From: Paraburkholderia silviterrae
GTDB taxonomy: Bacteria > Pseudomonadota > Gammaproteobacteria > Burkholderiales > Burkholderiaceae
Length of the DNA: 58,371 bases
Assembly (NCBI RefSeq): GCF_004353915.1
Contig: NZ_SMRP01000006.1
Span: 146,457-204,827 of the forward strand
Direction: 5' to 3'
Shown here: one piece after another, positions 8,075 through 16,960 of the stretch
Layout of the letters: each line of letters begins with the position of its first letter
Numbering within the stretch: position 1 is the stretch's first letter
The notes under the pieces: model-generated
Told to the model about the DNA's origin: nothing
Database searches by the model: none
Seen by the model: only the letters and a program-made list of their open reading frames with translations
Made by a program: the position numbers and the translations under genes

Positions 8075-9141
8075 TGGACTGCCCCCGCCGGCACATCGGC
8101 CGGGAAAGGCTGCAACAGGATCGGCTCCGGATAGAAGGCGGTCGGCGGCATGATCATCATCGTCGCGCGCGTGCCATTCTCATCGCGCGTATAGGTCACA
8201 TCGCTGATCACCCAGGTCTTGCCAGTCACCTTCAGCGTTGGCAGCGCGAGCGGCACGAGCGTATTCGGCGTATAGAGCGTGCCGCTCGAATCGCGCCAGC
8301 TATCGGTCGTCAGTGCCACCGTGAAACTGCGGCCGTAGCGGCGCGCGCACTCCCAGTTCGCGCGCTGAATCGCGACGTCCTGGCCACCGCCCCCGGCCTC
8401 CGCGATGATCACGCGGCGCCGGTGGCGCAGCACCGTCGGATCCTTGACCGTGGCAAATAGATTGCCGCCATTGCCGACATCCGTGAAAACGTCGACCGAC
8501 TGCAGGAATGCGAGGTATTCCGAATAGCGCTGGTCAATCGAGAAAATCGCCCTCGCCTTCTCGACGTTCACGCCTTCAGTAAAGCCGTTCGTGGCCTGGC
8601 TCGTGCCGATCGAACCGAGGATGAGGTTGCCGTCGGTATCCTCGTATGGGAGCAGCGCGCGGTACCGGCAGATACGCTCAATCACGTCATATGCGGTCTC
8701 GCCGAGCATCAGGTTGAACTGCGGAATCGACGCGCCGGGCTCGCCCGCGCAGCTGACCGTGATGCCGTAGTAGCTGGCGAGCTTCGAGGCGATATCGAGT
8801 ACCGACGATCCGAGGATCTGTCCGCCCGGCCATTCTGCCGCGCAGTCGACGAGGTCCTGACACTTTCCCCGACCGGAGACGGTGATCGAATGCGTGATCG
8901 GATCGTAGGCTGGTGACACGCGATCGACATAGCCGGTGATGACTTGGTCGTTGCCGATCCAGACGGTGCATTCGTCGCCCGGCTGGACCGTGAGATCGAA
9001 AGGCTGGCCGGGATACCTTTCCGTCATCTCGATCTGGAAATCGGATGGGCACCGCTCCACGCCCCTGCTCACACGCACGCGTGTCCACCCCGATAGCCGG
9101 CTGCCGCCGACTACCAGCGTGAGGTCATCGGAAGCGGTCAT
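8071..9141 (-). CDS. Baseplate hub, Mu gp44 / gpD-like
   Basis: 356 residues with the start at 9141, where ATGA overlaps the stop of the upstream gene; open frame further upstream is not coding. N-terminal LTLVVGGSRLSGWTRVRVSRG and the FQIEMTERYPGQP segment are typical of tail hub proteins related to Mu gp44, P2 gpD and T4 gp27. Length and position between the DNA-circulation-type gene and the gp45-like spike match Mu order. Confidence 0.9.
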   Translation of the reverse strand: MTASDDLTLVVGGSRLSGWTRVRVSRGVERCPSDFQIEMTERYPGQPFDLTVQPGDECTVWIGNDQVITGYVDRVSPAYDPITHSITVSGRGKCQDLVDCAAEWPGGQILGSSVLDIASKLASYYGITVSCAGEPGASIPQFNLMLGETAYDVIERICRYRALLPYEDTDGNLILGSIGTSQATNGFTEGVNVEKARAIFSIDQRYSEYLAFLQSVDVFTDVGNGGNLFATVKDPTVLRHRRRVIIAEAGGGGQDVAIQRANWECARRYGRSFTVALTTDSWRDSSGTLYTPNTLVPLALPTLKVTGKTWVISDVTYTRDENGTRATMMIMPPTAFYPEPILLQPFPADVPAGAVQ

Positions 9142-9701
9142 GAGGACAGTGCAGTAAAGCCCGGAGGCAGAAAAGCAGGGTGCGGCGCGCCGGATTCTGT
9201 GACGAGCTCGGCGGCACGCGTCGGATCGCGATACAGGCGTTGCGCGAGCACAGGCGCCGGCAGTGCCGCGGGCACGTTCACGACGATTGTGCCCGGCAGC
9301 CCGGCCGCGCGCGCCTGCAGATCCTGCACGACGGCAGCGCGCAGCGCGCGCAACGCGGTGAACGTGTTGTCCTCTCCCTGATTGCCAGCGACGAGGATCT
9401 CGACGTCGAGCAGCTGCGTGACAGTTGCCTGCAGGTTCGCCGCATCTGTCGTCGATGCTGGCTGATAGTTCGCGGCCGCGCGACACAGGGCAACGACGGC
9501 GGCCCGTCGAAATAGATCTCCGCACGCATCCTGCATCGCGGCCATCGACATACCGACGACAGATGCGGAAGTGATCGCGTTCGGCTCAAAGTTCGCGAGA
9601 TTCGACAGCAATCGCACGCCGTCTGCCGGATCAATCGCCGAGGCGAGCAGCGCGGCCGCAAGCGCCTGAGCGGCGTTCGCGAGGTCGGATGCCTGACTCA
9701 T
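9138..9701 (-). CDS. C-terminal half of a Mu gp43-like protein as a separate gene (probable)
   Basis: 187 residues, alanine-rich and mostly helical in the first half (LANAAQALAAALLASA), ending in a short ordered segment (LPAPVLAQRLYRDPTRAAEL). The last part, with R-x-Y-x-D, resembles the C-terminus of long Mu gp43 (gene N) tail/DNA-circulation proteins. Because the preceding gene carries only the N-terminal domain of that family, the two together (264 + 187 residues) about equal a full-length gp43. They overlap by 4 bases (ATGA), so this looks like an established gene split rather than a sequencing error. Function in the tail is inferred from position. Confidence 0.8.
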   Translation of the reverse strand: MSQASDLANAAQALAAALLASAIDPADGVRLLSNLANFEPNAITSASVVGMSMAAMQDACGDLFRRAAVVALCRAAANYQPASTTDAANLQATVTQLLDVEILVAGNQGEDNTFTALRALRAAVVQDLQARAAGLPGTIVVNVPAALPAPVLAQRLYRDPTRAAELVTESGAPHPAFLPPGFTALSS

Positions 9702-10492
9702 ATTCCCAGCTCGCCAGCGATGGTGTTGAGGGTATTGCCTGCATTCGCGACGGTCGCACGCAGCATAGTGCCCTGTGCGAGCAGCGAGTTGACCGTCACG
9801 TTCGCCTGCTGCACCGACTGCAGCGCCGCGCTCGGATTAAAGCCATTCAGACGCCCACCGAAGAAGCGCCCATAGTTGCCTTGGAGCGCATAGACGGTTT
9901 TGTAGACGTTGCGTGCATCATTCGAGAGCCCCTGCGCCTGCGCCGCCCACAGCGATGCCGTCGAGGCTGCCATCTTGACCACCGCGGCGCCCTGCTGCAG
10001 CGCGCTCTCAGCTCGCGTGACGAAATCCGCTGATGCTCCGCTATCGGCTGAAGATGCGGCTGCCATGACGGCATCGAGCGTGGACGTCGCCACGTCTGGA
10101 AACTGCTGCAGGCCGCTTTCGACGAACTCGAAATGGACCTCGAAAACGAGGCCTTCTTCCTTGCGCGCAATGAACTCGCAATCGGCGCACGCAACGGTCA
10201 GCGTACCCAGCGTCGGATGCACGAGCTGCCCAAGCCCCGGCGTCTCGACCGCCTGGATCATCTGCAGCTTTTGCTGGACGACTGGGCCGCCGTTATAGAC
10301 CTGATCGTTCTCGAGCAGGAACCCGGTGATGCGATGCTCGCGACTGCGCCGCCCCGTGTCTTCCATCCACGGTGTATCCCGGAAAGCATATTCGTGGCGC
10401 GCCCAGCGACGGCCGAACTTTCCACCTTCCACGTAGACGCCGAAGGGCACGCCGTTGAAGCTCGCCTGCAGCAGATCTGTCCAGTAGCTCAT
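9698..10492 (-). CDS. DNA circularisation N-terminal domain protein (Mu gp43-like, N-terminal part)
   Basis: 264 residues. Residues 1-95 match the DNA_circ_N family: WTDLLQASFNGVPFGVYV, then GRRWARHEYAFRDTPWMED and GGPVVQQKLQMIQAVETPG. Despite the old family name, members sit in Mu-like tail operons between tape measure and hub genes. The C-terminal part is a helical A/S-rich segment. Follows the tape measure gene by 2 bases and is coupled to the next gene. Confidence 0.88.
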   Translation of the reverse strand: MSYWTDLLQASFNGVPFGVYVEGGKFGRRWARHEYAFRDTPWMEDTGRRSREHRITGFLLENDQVYNGGPVVQQKLQMIQAVETPGLGQLVHPTLGTLTVACADCEFIARKEEGLVFEVHFEFVESGLQQFPDVATSTLDAVMAAASSADSGASADFVTRAESALQQGAAVVKMAASTASLWAAQAQGLSNDARNVYKTVYALQGNYGRFFGGRLNGFNPSAALQSVQQANVTVNSLLAQGTMLRATVANAGNTLNTIAGELGI

Positions 10493-10494
10493 GA

Positions 10495-12372
10495 TTACCC
10501 CGTCGGCATCGAATAAGCGACGCGCGTGGGCCCGAGTGAATCGTTGCGCGGCGAAACCGTGACCGCTGCGCCGGCGGGCAAACCGTGCACGTGCAAATCC
10601 AGCGCAATGGGCGCCTGCTGCTGCCCCTGACCGCCGGGCTGCGCAGCGGGCGGAGCCTGGCGTTGCCCGGGTGCCACGCCGGCCTGCTGCATCCCGGCCA
10701 CCGTCGCCTGCCCCATTTGAGCCGGCGTATAGGGCATCTGGCCGTTCTCCGCACGGATCATCCCTACCATCAGGGCCGATACGATCTTCGGGTCCGTCAG
10801 ATCCGGCACCGCACCGGCCTGCAGGCCGGTCGCCGATGTCATGAGCCTGGTGTAGTTTGCGATCTGCTGAGGAGTATTGCCCGTGCGCGCGCCGCCCGTC
10901 CACTTGTCCTGAATCTGCGCGATCGAAAGGCGCCGGTAATTGCGCTCGAGGTTGGACACAGCCGCGGCGATACCCTGCGTGGGATCCGCATATACACGCT
11001 CTGTGCCATTCGCGAGGATATTGAGCGGATTGTTGCTGCGGATGCCGAGCGGCGCGCTCCCGGCCGGCGCCGACGTCGATCCGTTGATACCCAGCCAGTC
11101 CCCCAGCTTTCCCCATCGTCCGACGGGCTTCTGCCCGTTCGTGCCGTCCCCAAGCGCCGGGGGCGTCGCATTCGCCATCGACGCGCCGATGTCGTTCCAG
11201 TGCTTGTAGATCTCGTACGACAGGAAGCCGATCGTGCCTAGCGCGGCAAGAATGGGATTCGCCCATACCACCGCGCCGAGCTGCACGAGCGCGGTACCGA
11301 GTTGCGCGATCGCGCCGAGCAGCGGTGCGCCCATCATCGCAATCACGCCCGCCAGCGCCACCTGCCAGCCACCGATCGCATCGACGAACGATAGGACGCC
11401 TTTCACGGTATCCGTGACGTCCTGCCAGACCTTCTTGAAATCGATCTTCTTGACCCAGTCCGCGATCTGCTTCGCGTACTCGGCGACCTTCGTCGCGATG
11501 AGCTCGCGATTCGCAGCGATCCAGCCCGTCAGTTGATCGACGAGCGGCTGGAGCACAGGAATCAGCGCACTGCCGATCGAATTCTTCAGGCCGCCCACGG
11601 CGGTCTGGAGTAATAGCAGGTGCGTCTCGAATTGCGTAGCCGCCTCGAGCGCCGGACCACTCATCTCGCCGCCCAGAGCGCGCACCTGCTGCTGATATGC
11701 GGCGATTGCCTTCGGCCCCTGTCGCAAAAGCGGAAGCAGGCCGCTTACGCCGAAGGTGCTGGCGATCAGGCTCTGCACCTGCGCATTGCCTTTGATGCCC
11801 GGGCGTTGCATGACGGCCGCGAGATCCATCATCGCGCGTTGCGTGTCTACCGAGCCGTTCTTCAGCCGGTGCAGTCCGATGCCGAGACGGTTCATCAGCA
11901 TCATCGCGCCCTGGTTGCGGCCAAAGCGGGCATCCTCGAGCGTATTGCCGAGCGACGTCAGGCTCGAAGCGAGCTCCTCGGAGCTCACGCCTGCGAGGCG
12001 CGCGGTGGACTGCAGGCCCATCAGTTGACTCGCCGACATGCCAATATTCGCGGCCGCATTGGTCACGTTCAACGCGAGCTTGCCCCACTCGGTGGCGAGC
12101 GCCGCAACGCCGGCGATCGATCCGACGCCAATGACGGCCGCCAGGGGCGCGAAGATCTTCCCGATCTTCTCGGCAACATTTGCCGCGGCTTTCCCGACGC
12201 CAACGAAGCCCTTGGCCAGTTTCGGCACACCGGTCGCGCGCACGAGGCCCGAGATCGAACGGTTCAGGCGCGTCACAGGCATCAGGGCATTCGCGAACGA
12301 GCGGTTGACCTTGTTGATGGTCTTCGTTGCGTTGTCGATCGCCGAAATGACGATATTGAGTTTATTTGCCAT
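10495..12372 (-). CDS. Tail tape measure protein with an internal lysozyme-like segment
   Basis: 625 residues. The N-terminus (VISAIDNATKTINKVNRSF) and long helical stretch with ASQLMGLQSTARLAGVS are typical of Mu gp42-like tape measure proteins. Hydrophobic segments at ~330-400 fit the membrane-insertion region. Residues ~440-535 contain GIRSNNPLNI, YADPTQGIAAAVSNL and RLSIAQIQDKW, which resemble phage structural lytic-transglycosylase-like domains (RNNNPGN...GIAA pattern); a peptidoglycan-opening role at infection is inferred. The C-terminus is Gln/Pro/Gly-rich. Preceded by the tail chaperone frameshift pair, the expected position. Confidence 0.88.
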   Translation of the reverse strand: MANKLNIVISAIDNATKTINKVNRSFANALMPVTRLNRSISGLVRATGVPKLAKGFVGVGKAAANVAEKIGKIFAPLAAVIGVGSIAGVAALATEWGKLALNVTNAAANIGMSASQLMGLQSTARLAGVSSEELASSLTSLGNTLEDARFGRNQGAMMLMNRLGIGLHRLKNGSVDTQRAMMDLAAVMQRPGIKGNAQVQSLIASTFGVSGLLPLLRQGPKAIAAYQQQVRALGGEMSGPALEAATQFETHLLLLQTAVGGLKNSIGSALIPVLQPLVDQLTGWIAANRELIATKVAEYAKQIADWVKKIDFKKVWQDVTDTVKGVLSFVDAIGGWQVALAGVIAMMGAPLLGAIAQLGTALVQLGAVVWANPILAALGTIGFLSYEIYKHWNDIGASMANATPPALGDGTNGQKPVGRWGKLGDWLGINGSTSAPAGSAPLGIRSNNPLNILANGTERVYADPTQGIAAAVSNLERNYRRLSIAQIQDKWTGGARTGNTPQQIANYTRLMTSATGLQAGAVPDLTDPKIVSALMVGMIRAENGQMPYTPAQMGQATVAGMQQAGVAPGQRQAPPAAQPGGQGQQQAPIALDLHVHGLPAGAAVTVSPRNDSLGPTRVAYSMPTG

Positions 12373-12535
12373 TGCCCTGCGCCTTGGTCGCTTCTCTCAC
12401 CATCCGATCACTATCGACGATCCATTCCGACAGCTTTGTCCATGTCATTGACCACGCTTCTCGCGGCCCCCAGCGATAGAACCGTGTGGTCACTCGGGCG
12501 ATGTATCGCCAGTCGTCTGGGAGCCCCTGAAAAAA
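12362..12535 (-). other. Programmed -1 frameshift: slippery site and extension frame of the tail chaperone
   Basis: The zero frame of the chaperone gene contains T TTT TTC (12535-12529), a slippery heptamer of the X XXY YYZ form. A -1 slip there opens a second frame that adds 55 codons after Phe106 (starting QGLPDDWRYIARV, then RFYRWGPREAWSMTW, ending at a TAA at 12364-12362 that overlaps the start of the tape measure gene). The -1 product would be 161 residues. Frameshifted tail-assembly chaperones directly upstream of the tape measure gene are a conserved feature of long-tailed phages, including Mu gp41/gp42-type. Confidence 0.8.
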
Positions 12536-12846
12536 GCAAGCAGGTATTCCTGCGCGAGCATCATGTCCCGACCGCCCATCAGGCCAATGATCGGATATGG
12601 CGTGTCAGACACTTCCGCAATGAAATGCTTCAACGCCGTGATCTCGCCCTTCTTGCGGGCCATCTGGCTGAACTCGTCGAACTGATCAAGGGTTGGCTCG
12701 TGAAGCTCGATCCGTGTGTGGATTTCGGAGTTGTCGCCCTTACCGAATTTGATCGGCTTCAGAAGCGTCAGCGTGAAATCGAGCGGCAGTTCTTCCCGCT
12801 TCATCTTCGTGAAGTTGGGTGCGTCTGACACGTTTGCATCACTCAT
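12490..12846 (-). CDS. Tail assembly chaperone, Mu gp41-like (zero-frame product)
   Basis: 118 residues. Acidic, with the pattern LTLLKPIKFG and TRIELHEPTLDQFDEF seen in Mu gp41-like tail assembly chaperones (TAC_7). It lies between tail tube and tape measure genes. The frame carries a slippery T TTT TTC at codons 104-106 that permits a longer -1 product (see 12362-12535). Chaperones of this type coat the tape measure during tail polymerisation and are not in the virion. Confidence 0.88.
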   Translation of the reverse strand: MSDANVSDAPNFTKMKREELPLDFTLTLLKPIKFGKGDNSEIHTRIELHEPTLDQFDEFSQMARKKGEITALKHFIAEVSDTPYPIIGLMGGRDMMLAQEYLLAFFRGSQTTGDTSPE

Positions 12847-12859
12847 TGAACTGCTCTCC

Positions 12860-13237
12860 TTAGTCTTCGACGACGGAACCCTGCAGCCCTTCGAAGCGAA
12901 GTTCGAAAGTGCCCTCGGTGGTGTCCACCTTGATCTCTTCTCCGACCTGCCACATGTTTCGGCCGATCACGTTGATGCCGTTCGCGAGCGCGCAGGACAC
13001 CGTGCTGTTCGTGATGCCGTTCAGCGCCTGCGTATTGACGTTGCTGGCCGCGCGAAACGTGCCGGCGATATACGGCGCGACGGGCGTTTCTGCGTAGCCA
13101 TGCACCGTGTCCTGACCGGATTTCGTCTCCCGCTTCACGAGTGCGGTGCTGTACTCGAGCTTCCCCTCGAGCATGTATTGCACGCCGTCCACCTTGAATT
13201 TCGCAGTCCCGGCGATGCGATTGGTCGTATCGGCCAT
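12860..13237 (-). CDS. Tail tube protein, Mu gp40-like (gene M type)
   Basis: 125 residues. Starts MADTTNRIAGTAKFKVDG, with GKLEYSTALVKRETKSGQDT and HGYAETPVAPYI, matching the phage tail tube family of Mu-like contractile tails. GAGGAA lies before the ATG. A hairpin with a T-rich tract (13249-13276) sits in the gap after the sheath gene, so tube mRNA may be made or processed separately from sheath mRNA. Confidence 0.92.
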   Translation of the reverse strand: MADTTNRIAGTAKFKVDGVQYMLEGKLEYSTALVKRETKSGQDTVHGYAETPVAPYIAGTFRAASNVNTQALNGITNSTVSCALANGINVIGRNMWQVGEEIKVDTTEGTFELRFEGLQGSVVED

Positions 13238-13248
13238 TTCGGTTCCTC

Positions 13249-13276
13249 AAAAGAAAATGGGCGGCCATCGCCGCCC
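13249..13276 (-). terminator. Hairpin with T-rich tract between sheath and tube genes, read leftward
   Basis: Perfect 7-bp stem GGGCGGC / GCCGCCC (13259-13265 with 13270-13276, 4-base loop) followed on the minus strand by ATTTTCTTTT. Placed inside the tail operon, it is either a partial terminator or an mRNA 3'-end stabiliser adjusting tube versus sheath levels. Confidence 0.5.
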
Positions 13277-13298
13277 GTGTCCATCTATCCGCCGGGGT

Positions 13299-14792
13299 TC
13301 AGAGCATGAACTGGAACAGCAGCGCGAGGATGTTCAGCTGGTTGACGAGCGTCGGGTCATAGCCGATATCGACGCGGTTCGGATTGCTCGCATTCTGCTG
13401 AACGATGAGACCTTCCGCGAACGCCTGCGAATCCTGAACGAGGCCCTGGTACTCGAGCGTCCCATAGTTCGCGATCAGATCGGTCCGGATATCGTTCGGC
13501 GTCACGATCGGGGAGCCGGGCGCGAAGAGCGTGCCGTTTGCCACCAGAATCATGCGCGAATACTTGGAGGTCACCATCGTCTGCAGCGCGCGGATCACGG
13601 CTGTGATCAGGAACATCGTGTTCAGCTGCAGATAGCTGTTGTCGGGCTGCCCCTCTGCGTTGAGCTGATACGTCGTGATCGTGGCCTGCAGATGCACCTG
13701 GTTCGCCGTATCGACCGTGAACGTCGAAATCCCGTCGAAAAGCAGCGAATTCTGCTCGGACAGCGCGAACTGCGACTGGATCGGCGGCGGCAGAATGCCC
13801 TGCAGCACGACGCCTTGCAGCGGCACGCCCGGGTTTGCGCGAATGCTGACGGCGGCCTGCGCGGCATATGCGGCGGCCCACTCCCATGACGTCGTCGGCG
13901 AATCGTAGAAACCCATCACCGATGCATTCGGATCATTGAGCGTGGGCCCGAACGACGTGATCGCGCCATACGTGCCGCGATAGGCGTAGAACGTGTGCCC
14001 GTAAATCATCGACTGCCAGCTCCAGCGGCCAGTCGTGAAATTCAGGAACGCGGTGAGCGCGGCCATGGACGTCGAGTCGGTGAACGCGCACGCGATGAAA
14101 TCGAACGGCATGCTCGACAGGTTCGCGAGCGCCGTCGTCATCGTCGGATTGACCGCGCCGCCCGACATGGCGGTGATGGTGTATGTGAGGCCTGCAGGCG
14201 TCGATTCGCCGGCGCGCACGCCGCCATAGTTCATCCGGACGTCGATGTCGTTGGCGGCGAGACATTTGTTCTTCGACGTCACTGTGACGACGCCCAGCGC
14301 GGCGGCCGCGGTCACAGGCAGCGTGTTGAGCGCGTTAATCGCCGCCGCGACGGCCGACGCGATCTGCGTCGTCGTCATCGCGGAGGTGACCGTTACCGTG
14401 ACGCGCTGACCGGCGACATACAGATAGATCACGCCGGTGGCGGTCGGAGCAGCCGTGAACGAGATCGAACCTGTAGCGGCGACGGCGCTCGGGTCATCCG
14501 CGAGCGGCAGATACCAGAGCTCACCGAACGAGTCGTTGTTCCGATAGGCCTGCGTCATGATCGAGATGATCGAGCCGGCGCCGCACTTCGCGTTGGCGTC
14601 GGCCGGACCCTGCGAGATCAGCGGCACGGCCGGCGTTGCCGTACCAGCTCCGCCGCCCGTCGAGATCATGTTGCCGATCAGCAGCGCGCGCTGGTTTTGC
14701 GACGCCGTGTTCGCGTTTTGGTTATTGACCTCGGCGAAGAAGAACGGTACGCGCAGATTGCCCGGAATCTGCTGGAAGGGAATTGTGCTCAC
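13299..14792 (-). CDS. Tail sheath protein, Mu gp39 (gene L)-like
   Basis: 497 residues, normal for Mu-type sheaths. N-terminus IPFQQIPGNLRVPFFFAEV is the family signature; QNQRALLIGNMIS and the C-terminal VDIGYDPTLVNQLNILAL region are also typical. Forms the contractile sheath around the tail tube. Overlaps the upstream DUF2635 gene by 4 bases. Confidence 0.94.
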   Translation of the reverse strand: MSTIPFQQIPGNLRVPFFFAEVNNQNANTASQNQRALLIGNMISTGGGAGTATPAVPLISQGPADANAKCGAGSIISIMTQAYRNNDSFGELWYLPLADDPSAVAATGSISFTAAPTATGVIYLYVAGQRVTVTVTSAMTTTQIASAVAAAINALNTLPVTAAAALGVVTVTSKNKCLAANDIDVRMNYGGVRAGESTPAGLTYTITAMSGGAVNPTMTTALANLSSMPFDFIACAFTDSTSMAALTAFLNFTTGRWSWQSMIYGHTFYAYRGTYGAITSFGPTLNDPNASVMGFYDSPTTSWEWAAAYAAQAAVSIRANPGVPLQGVVLQGILPPPIQSQFALSEQNSLLFDGISTFTVDTANQVHLQATITTYQLNAEGQPDNSYLQLNTMFLITAVIRALQTMVTSKYSRMILVANGTLFAPGSPIVTPNDIRTDLIANYGTLEYQGLVQDSQAFAEGLIVQQNASNPNRVDIGYDPTLVNQLNILALLFQFML

Positions 14793-15013
14793 GACTGTTC
14801 ACCCCCTGCATGCGTTGCGCTCGCGGATTCCTGTTCAGCCGCCGGCGCGGTGGGCGCCTCGTCCGTCTTCGGCACCGTGAGAGTGACGTCTTCATCACGC
14901 AACCGACGCGCCCAGAACAGATCTGTTTCGGGAACATCCAGACCACTTGCCGTGAGAAATTGCTTCGTCACCGGGTCACGCACTCGGCGCCCCGGTACCG
15001 GATAAACCTTCAT
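14789..15013 (-). CDS. DUF2635 / Mu gp38-like protein
   Basis: 74 residues from the ATG at 15013. Begins KVYPVPGRRVRDPVTKQFL and contains VPETDLFWARRLRDEDV, the DUF2635 signature. The C-terminus is low complexity. Found directly upstream of the sheath gene in Mu-like tails; role unknown. A longer frame upstream is an overlap with the gp37-like gene and is not used. Confidence 0.88.
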   Translation of the reverse strand: MKVYPVPGRRVRDPVTKQFLTASGLDVPETDLFWARRLRDEDVTLTVPKTDEAPTAPAAEQESASATHAGGEQS

Positions 15014-15018
15014 GGGTC

Positions 15019-15588
15019 TTACTCCTGAGGCAGGCTGATATTCAGCCCGGGTTGAGGCGTGCCGGCGGGAACCGTCCACGTAAGTTCGACCTGCTCGAGC
15101 GGAACTCCGAGTGGCGGCAGGGCAGCTGGGCGATCCGAATAGGGATCGATATCGACGGGAAACTCGAGGCCGAAATTCATCCGCACCTCGCCGGCGTGAT
15201 ACTGGCCTTTCGCACTGATCTCCTGATCGGTGTCGACCCAGGCAAAGCGCTGAATGGCCGAAATCAGCGGCTGGCAGGTCGTGACCGCATACAGGATCTG
15301 ATCCTCGAACTGGTCGAGGAGGGCCTGCACAGCAGGGCCGCCAGATGCCGCGCCCGTGCCCTTGACGCGGCCTGTTATCGCGAGCACCGCCGTCGCGATG
15401 AACTGCGGGATCTGGCTGCCCTTCGCGCGCGACTCCTTCTTCTCGCGATAGCACTGCACGAGAATCGCGGGATAGTCGGGATCGACAGTCGGCCAGTCGG
15501 CCGACGCGAAGACGTTCTGTCCAGCGAGCGTCGCGGAGCCCTGGAGAGCGGCGACCGCATAGCCGCGGAGCGTGGATCGGTATGGCAT
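15019..15588 (-). CDS. Mu gp37-like tail completion / terminator protein (probable)
   Basis: 189 residues. No strong motif, but position upstream of gp38- and sheath-like genes and downstream of the FII-like joiner matches Mu gp37, thought to be a tail terminator. YPAILVQCYREKKESRAKGSQ (in parts) and the helix VQALLDQFEDQILYAV fit a small alpha/beta neck protein like P2 gpU. The assignment rests mainly on synteny. Confidence 0.8.
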   Translation of the reverse strand: MPYRSTLRGYAVAALQGSATLAGQNVFASADWPTVDPDYPAILVQCYREKKESRAKGSQIPQFIATAVLAITGRVKGTGAASGGPAVQALLDQFEDQILYAVTTCQPLISAIQRFAWVDTDQEISAKGQYHAGEVRMNFGLEFPVDIDPYSDRPAALPPLGVPLEQVELTWTVPAGTPQPGLNISLPQE

Positions 15589-15592
15589 GTGG

Positions 15593-15913
15593 CTATCCGA
15601 TGTTCAGATTCAGATAGGCCCAGCCGAGGCCGTCGTCATCGACATTGCCGACGGCATACGTCACGCCGCTGATCGTCGCCGAATCGCCCTGCGCAGGAGG
15701 CTTTGCGAGCTGCGAAACCTGCAGCCCGAGCGTCGCGACCGTGATGTTCTCGTTGGGCGTGCCGTCGGCGTCGAACTGCTCGTCGGTGATCAGCGTGAAG
15801 ATGCCGAGGATCGTCACAGGCGTGCTCGCGCCCTGCGGCAGATAGGCGATCGCAACCTGATCGCCGAGCGTCGAGCTGATCGCGGCATTCAGCGTGCCGT
15901 CGAAGTCGATCAT
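15593..15913 (-). CDS. Head-tail joining protein, lambda FII-like (probable)
   Basis: 106 residues from the ATG at 15913, two bases after the capsid gene stop; earlier in-frame ATG codons overlap the capsid gene. Mainly beta, with TPVTILGIFTLITDEQFDADG and GDSATISGVTYAVGNVDDDG, the pattern of small head-tail joiners of the lambda FII group (attachment of tail to connector). The partner tail is Mu-like here, so this protein sits at the junction between modules of different ancestry. Confidence 0.78.
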   Translation of the reverse strand: MIDFDGTLNAAISSTLGDQVAIAYLPQGASTPVTILGIFTLITDEQFDADGTPNENITVATLGLQVSQLAKPPAQGDSATISGVTYAVGNVDDDGLGWAYLNLNIG

Positions 15914-15915
15914 GC

Positions 15916-16947
15916 TCAGGCCGCGCCCTTCTGCAGCACTTCCGGACGCGTACAAATATGGAGTGGGTAGCTGTAGGCCTCCATCTTCCACCAGCTGTTG
16001 CGATCGCGATCGAAGATCGGGATCACATACGTCGGCTTGCCCGGGGTATTCACCCACTCGAACGATTCACCTGGCGCGTATGCGACGCGGAAAATGCCGG
16101 GCGCCCCAACGGGGAAGAAATGCACCTCGTTGTTCGGCACCTTGATCGTCACGTTGTCATCCGAGCCGCGGTAGTTCATCCAAGTGACGCCGGCGAACGG
16201 GAACGCGTCGAACGCTCCACCCTGCTTGTCATCGCGCAGGTCCGCGGCCGCCGACCAGTTCACGAACGTGCGGATCACGTCCTGGTGATTCACGAACTCG
16301 TCGTAAAACGAGTCGCCGCACAGCGCATAGATGCGCGTGTTGGGCGTGAACGAGCCCTGCGCCTTGCGCGCCATCGTCCGGCGGATGCCGTTGATGATCG
16401 GACGCAACGAGTACTCGATGTTCGCCGCAAGGTCGAACGGGACGGGCGTGGGCGGCGCAATGCCGAATTCGTCGAACCAGTCGTACAGCACGTCACCGTC
16501 GGCGTCGATCAGCTTGCCCTGCACGGCCGCGAGACGATGGAATTCCCACGTGTATTCGATATTGCGCAGGATGCCGGTCGGGCCATTCATGCGACGCGCG
16601 ACTTCCACCTGAACCTGCATGAGCTCCGATTCCGTGCCGAACTGGCGGATGCTCTGGATCTCGTTCGCGTAGATCGTGTCGCTATGCATCAGGCGCGGTA
16701 CATCGAAGTAACGGGCCTGGCGCTTTTCCGTCGTACGCTGGACGCCTTCGGCGCCACGCGGCGTCGTCGGCACAATGATGAGCTTGCCCTGGCGCTGCTC
16801 GACGGCCAGCGCCGTGGTCCGGATCGGATCCGGCTCGAAGATATCGAGGTCGCCGAGCCCCGTCGGCTGAAATGGATACTTGTCGACCGCAGCGGTGAGC
16901 TGGATGGTCGTGAAGGGATCCTGATGGAATACGTCCAAGCTGGCCAT
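15916..16947 (-). CDS. Major capsid protein, lambda gpE-like
   Basis: 343 residues, close to lambda gpE (341). Features include DVFHQDPFTTIQLTAAVD near the start, RTTEKRQARYFDVPRL and WMNYRGSDDNVTIK, and the C-terminal FAYAPGESFEWVNT-type segment. Start at 16947. Upstream lies a leftward hairpin with T tract (16961-16988). Confidence 0.94.
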   Translation of the reverse strand: MASLDVFHQDPFTTIQLTAAVDKYPFQPTGLGDLDIFEPDPIRTTALAVEQRQGKLIIVPTTPRGAEGVQRTTEKRQARYFDVPRLMHSDTIYANEIQSIRQFGTESELMQVQVEVARRMNGPTGILRNIEYTWEFHRLAAVQGKLIDADGDVLYDWFDEFGIAPPTPVPFDLAANIEYSLRPIINGIRRTMARKAQGSFTPNTRIYALCGDSFYDEFVNHQDVIRTFVNWSAAADLRDDKQGGAFDAFPFAGVTWMNYRGSDDNVTIKVPNNEVHFFPVGAPGIFRVAYAPGESFEWVNTPGKPTYVIPIFDRDRNSWWKMEAYSYPLHICTRPEVLQKGAA

Positions 16948-16960
16948 TATTTGGCTCCAG

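Noticed and set aside
9142..9525. Frame extension upstream of the hub gene
   Set aside because: The real start at 9141 overlaps the upstream stop as ATGA; the extra part reads like the reverse-frame shadow of the neighbouring gene.
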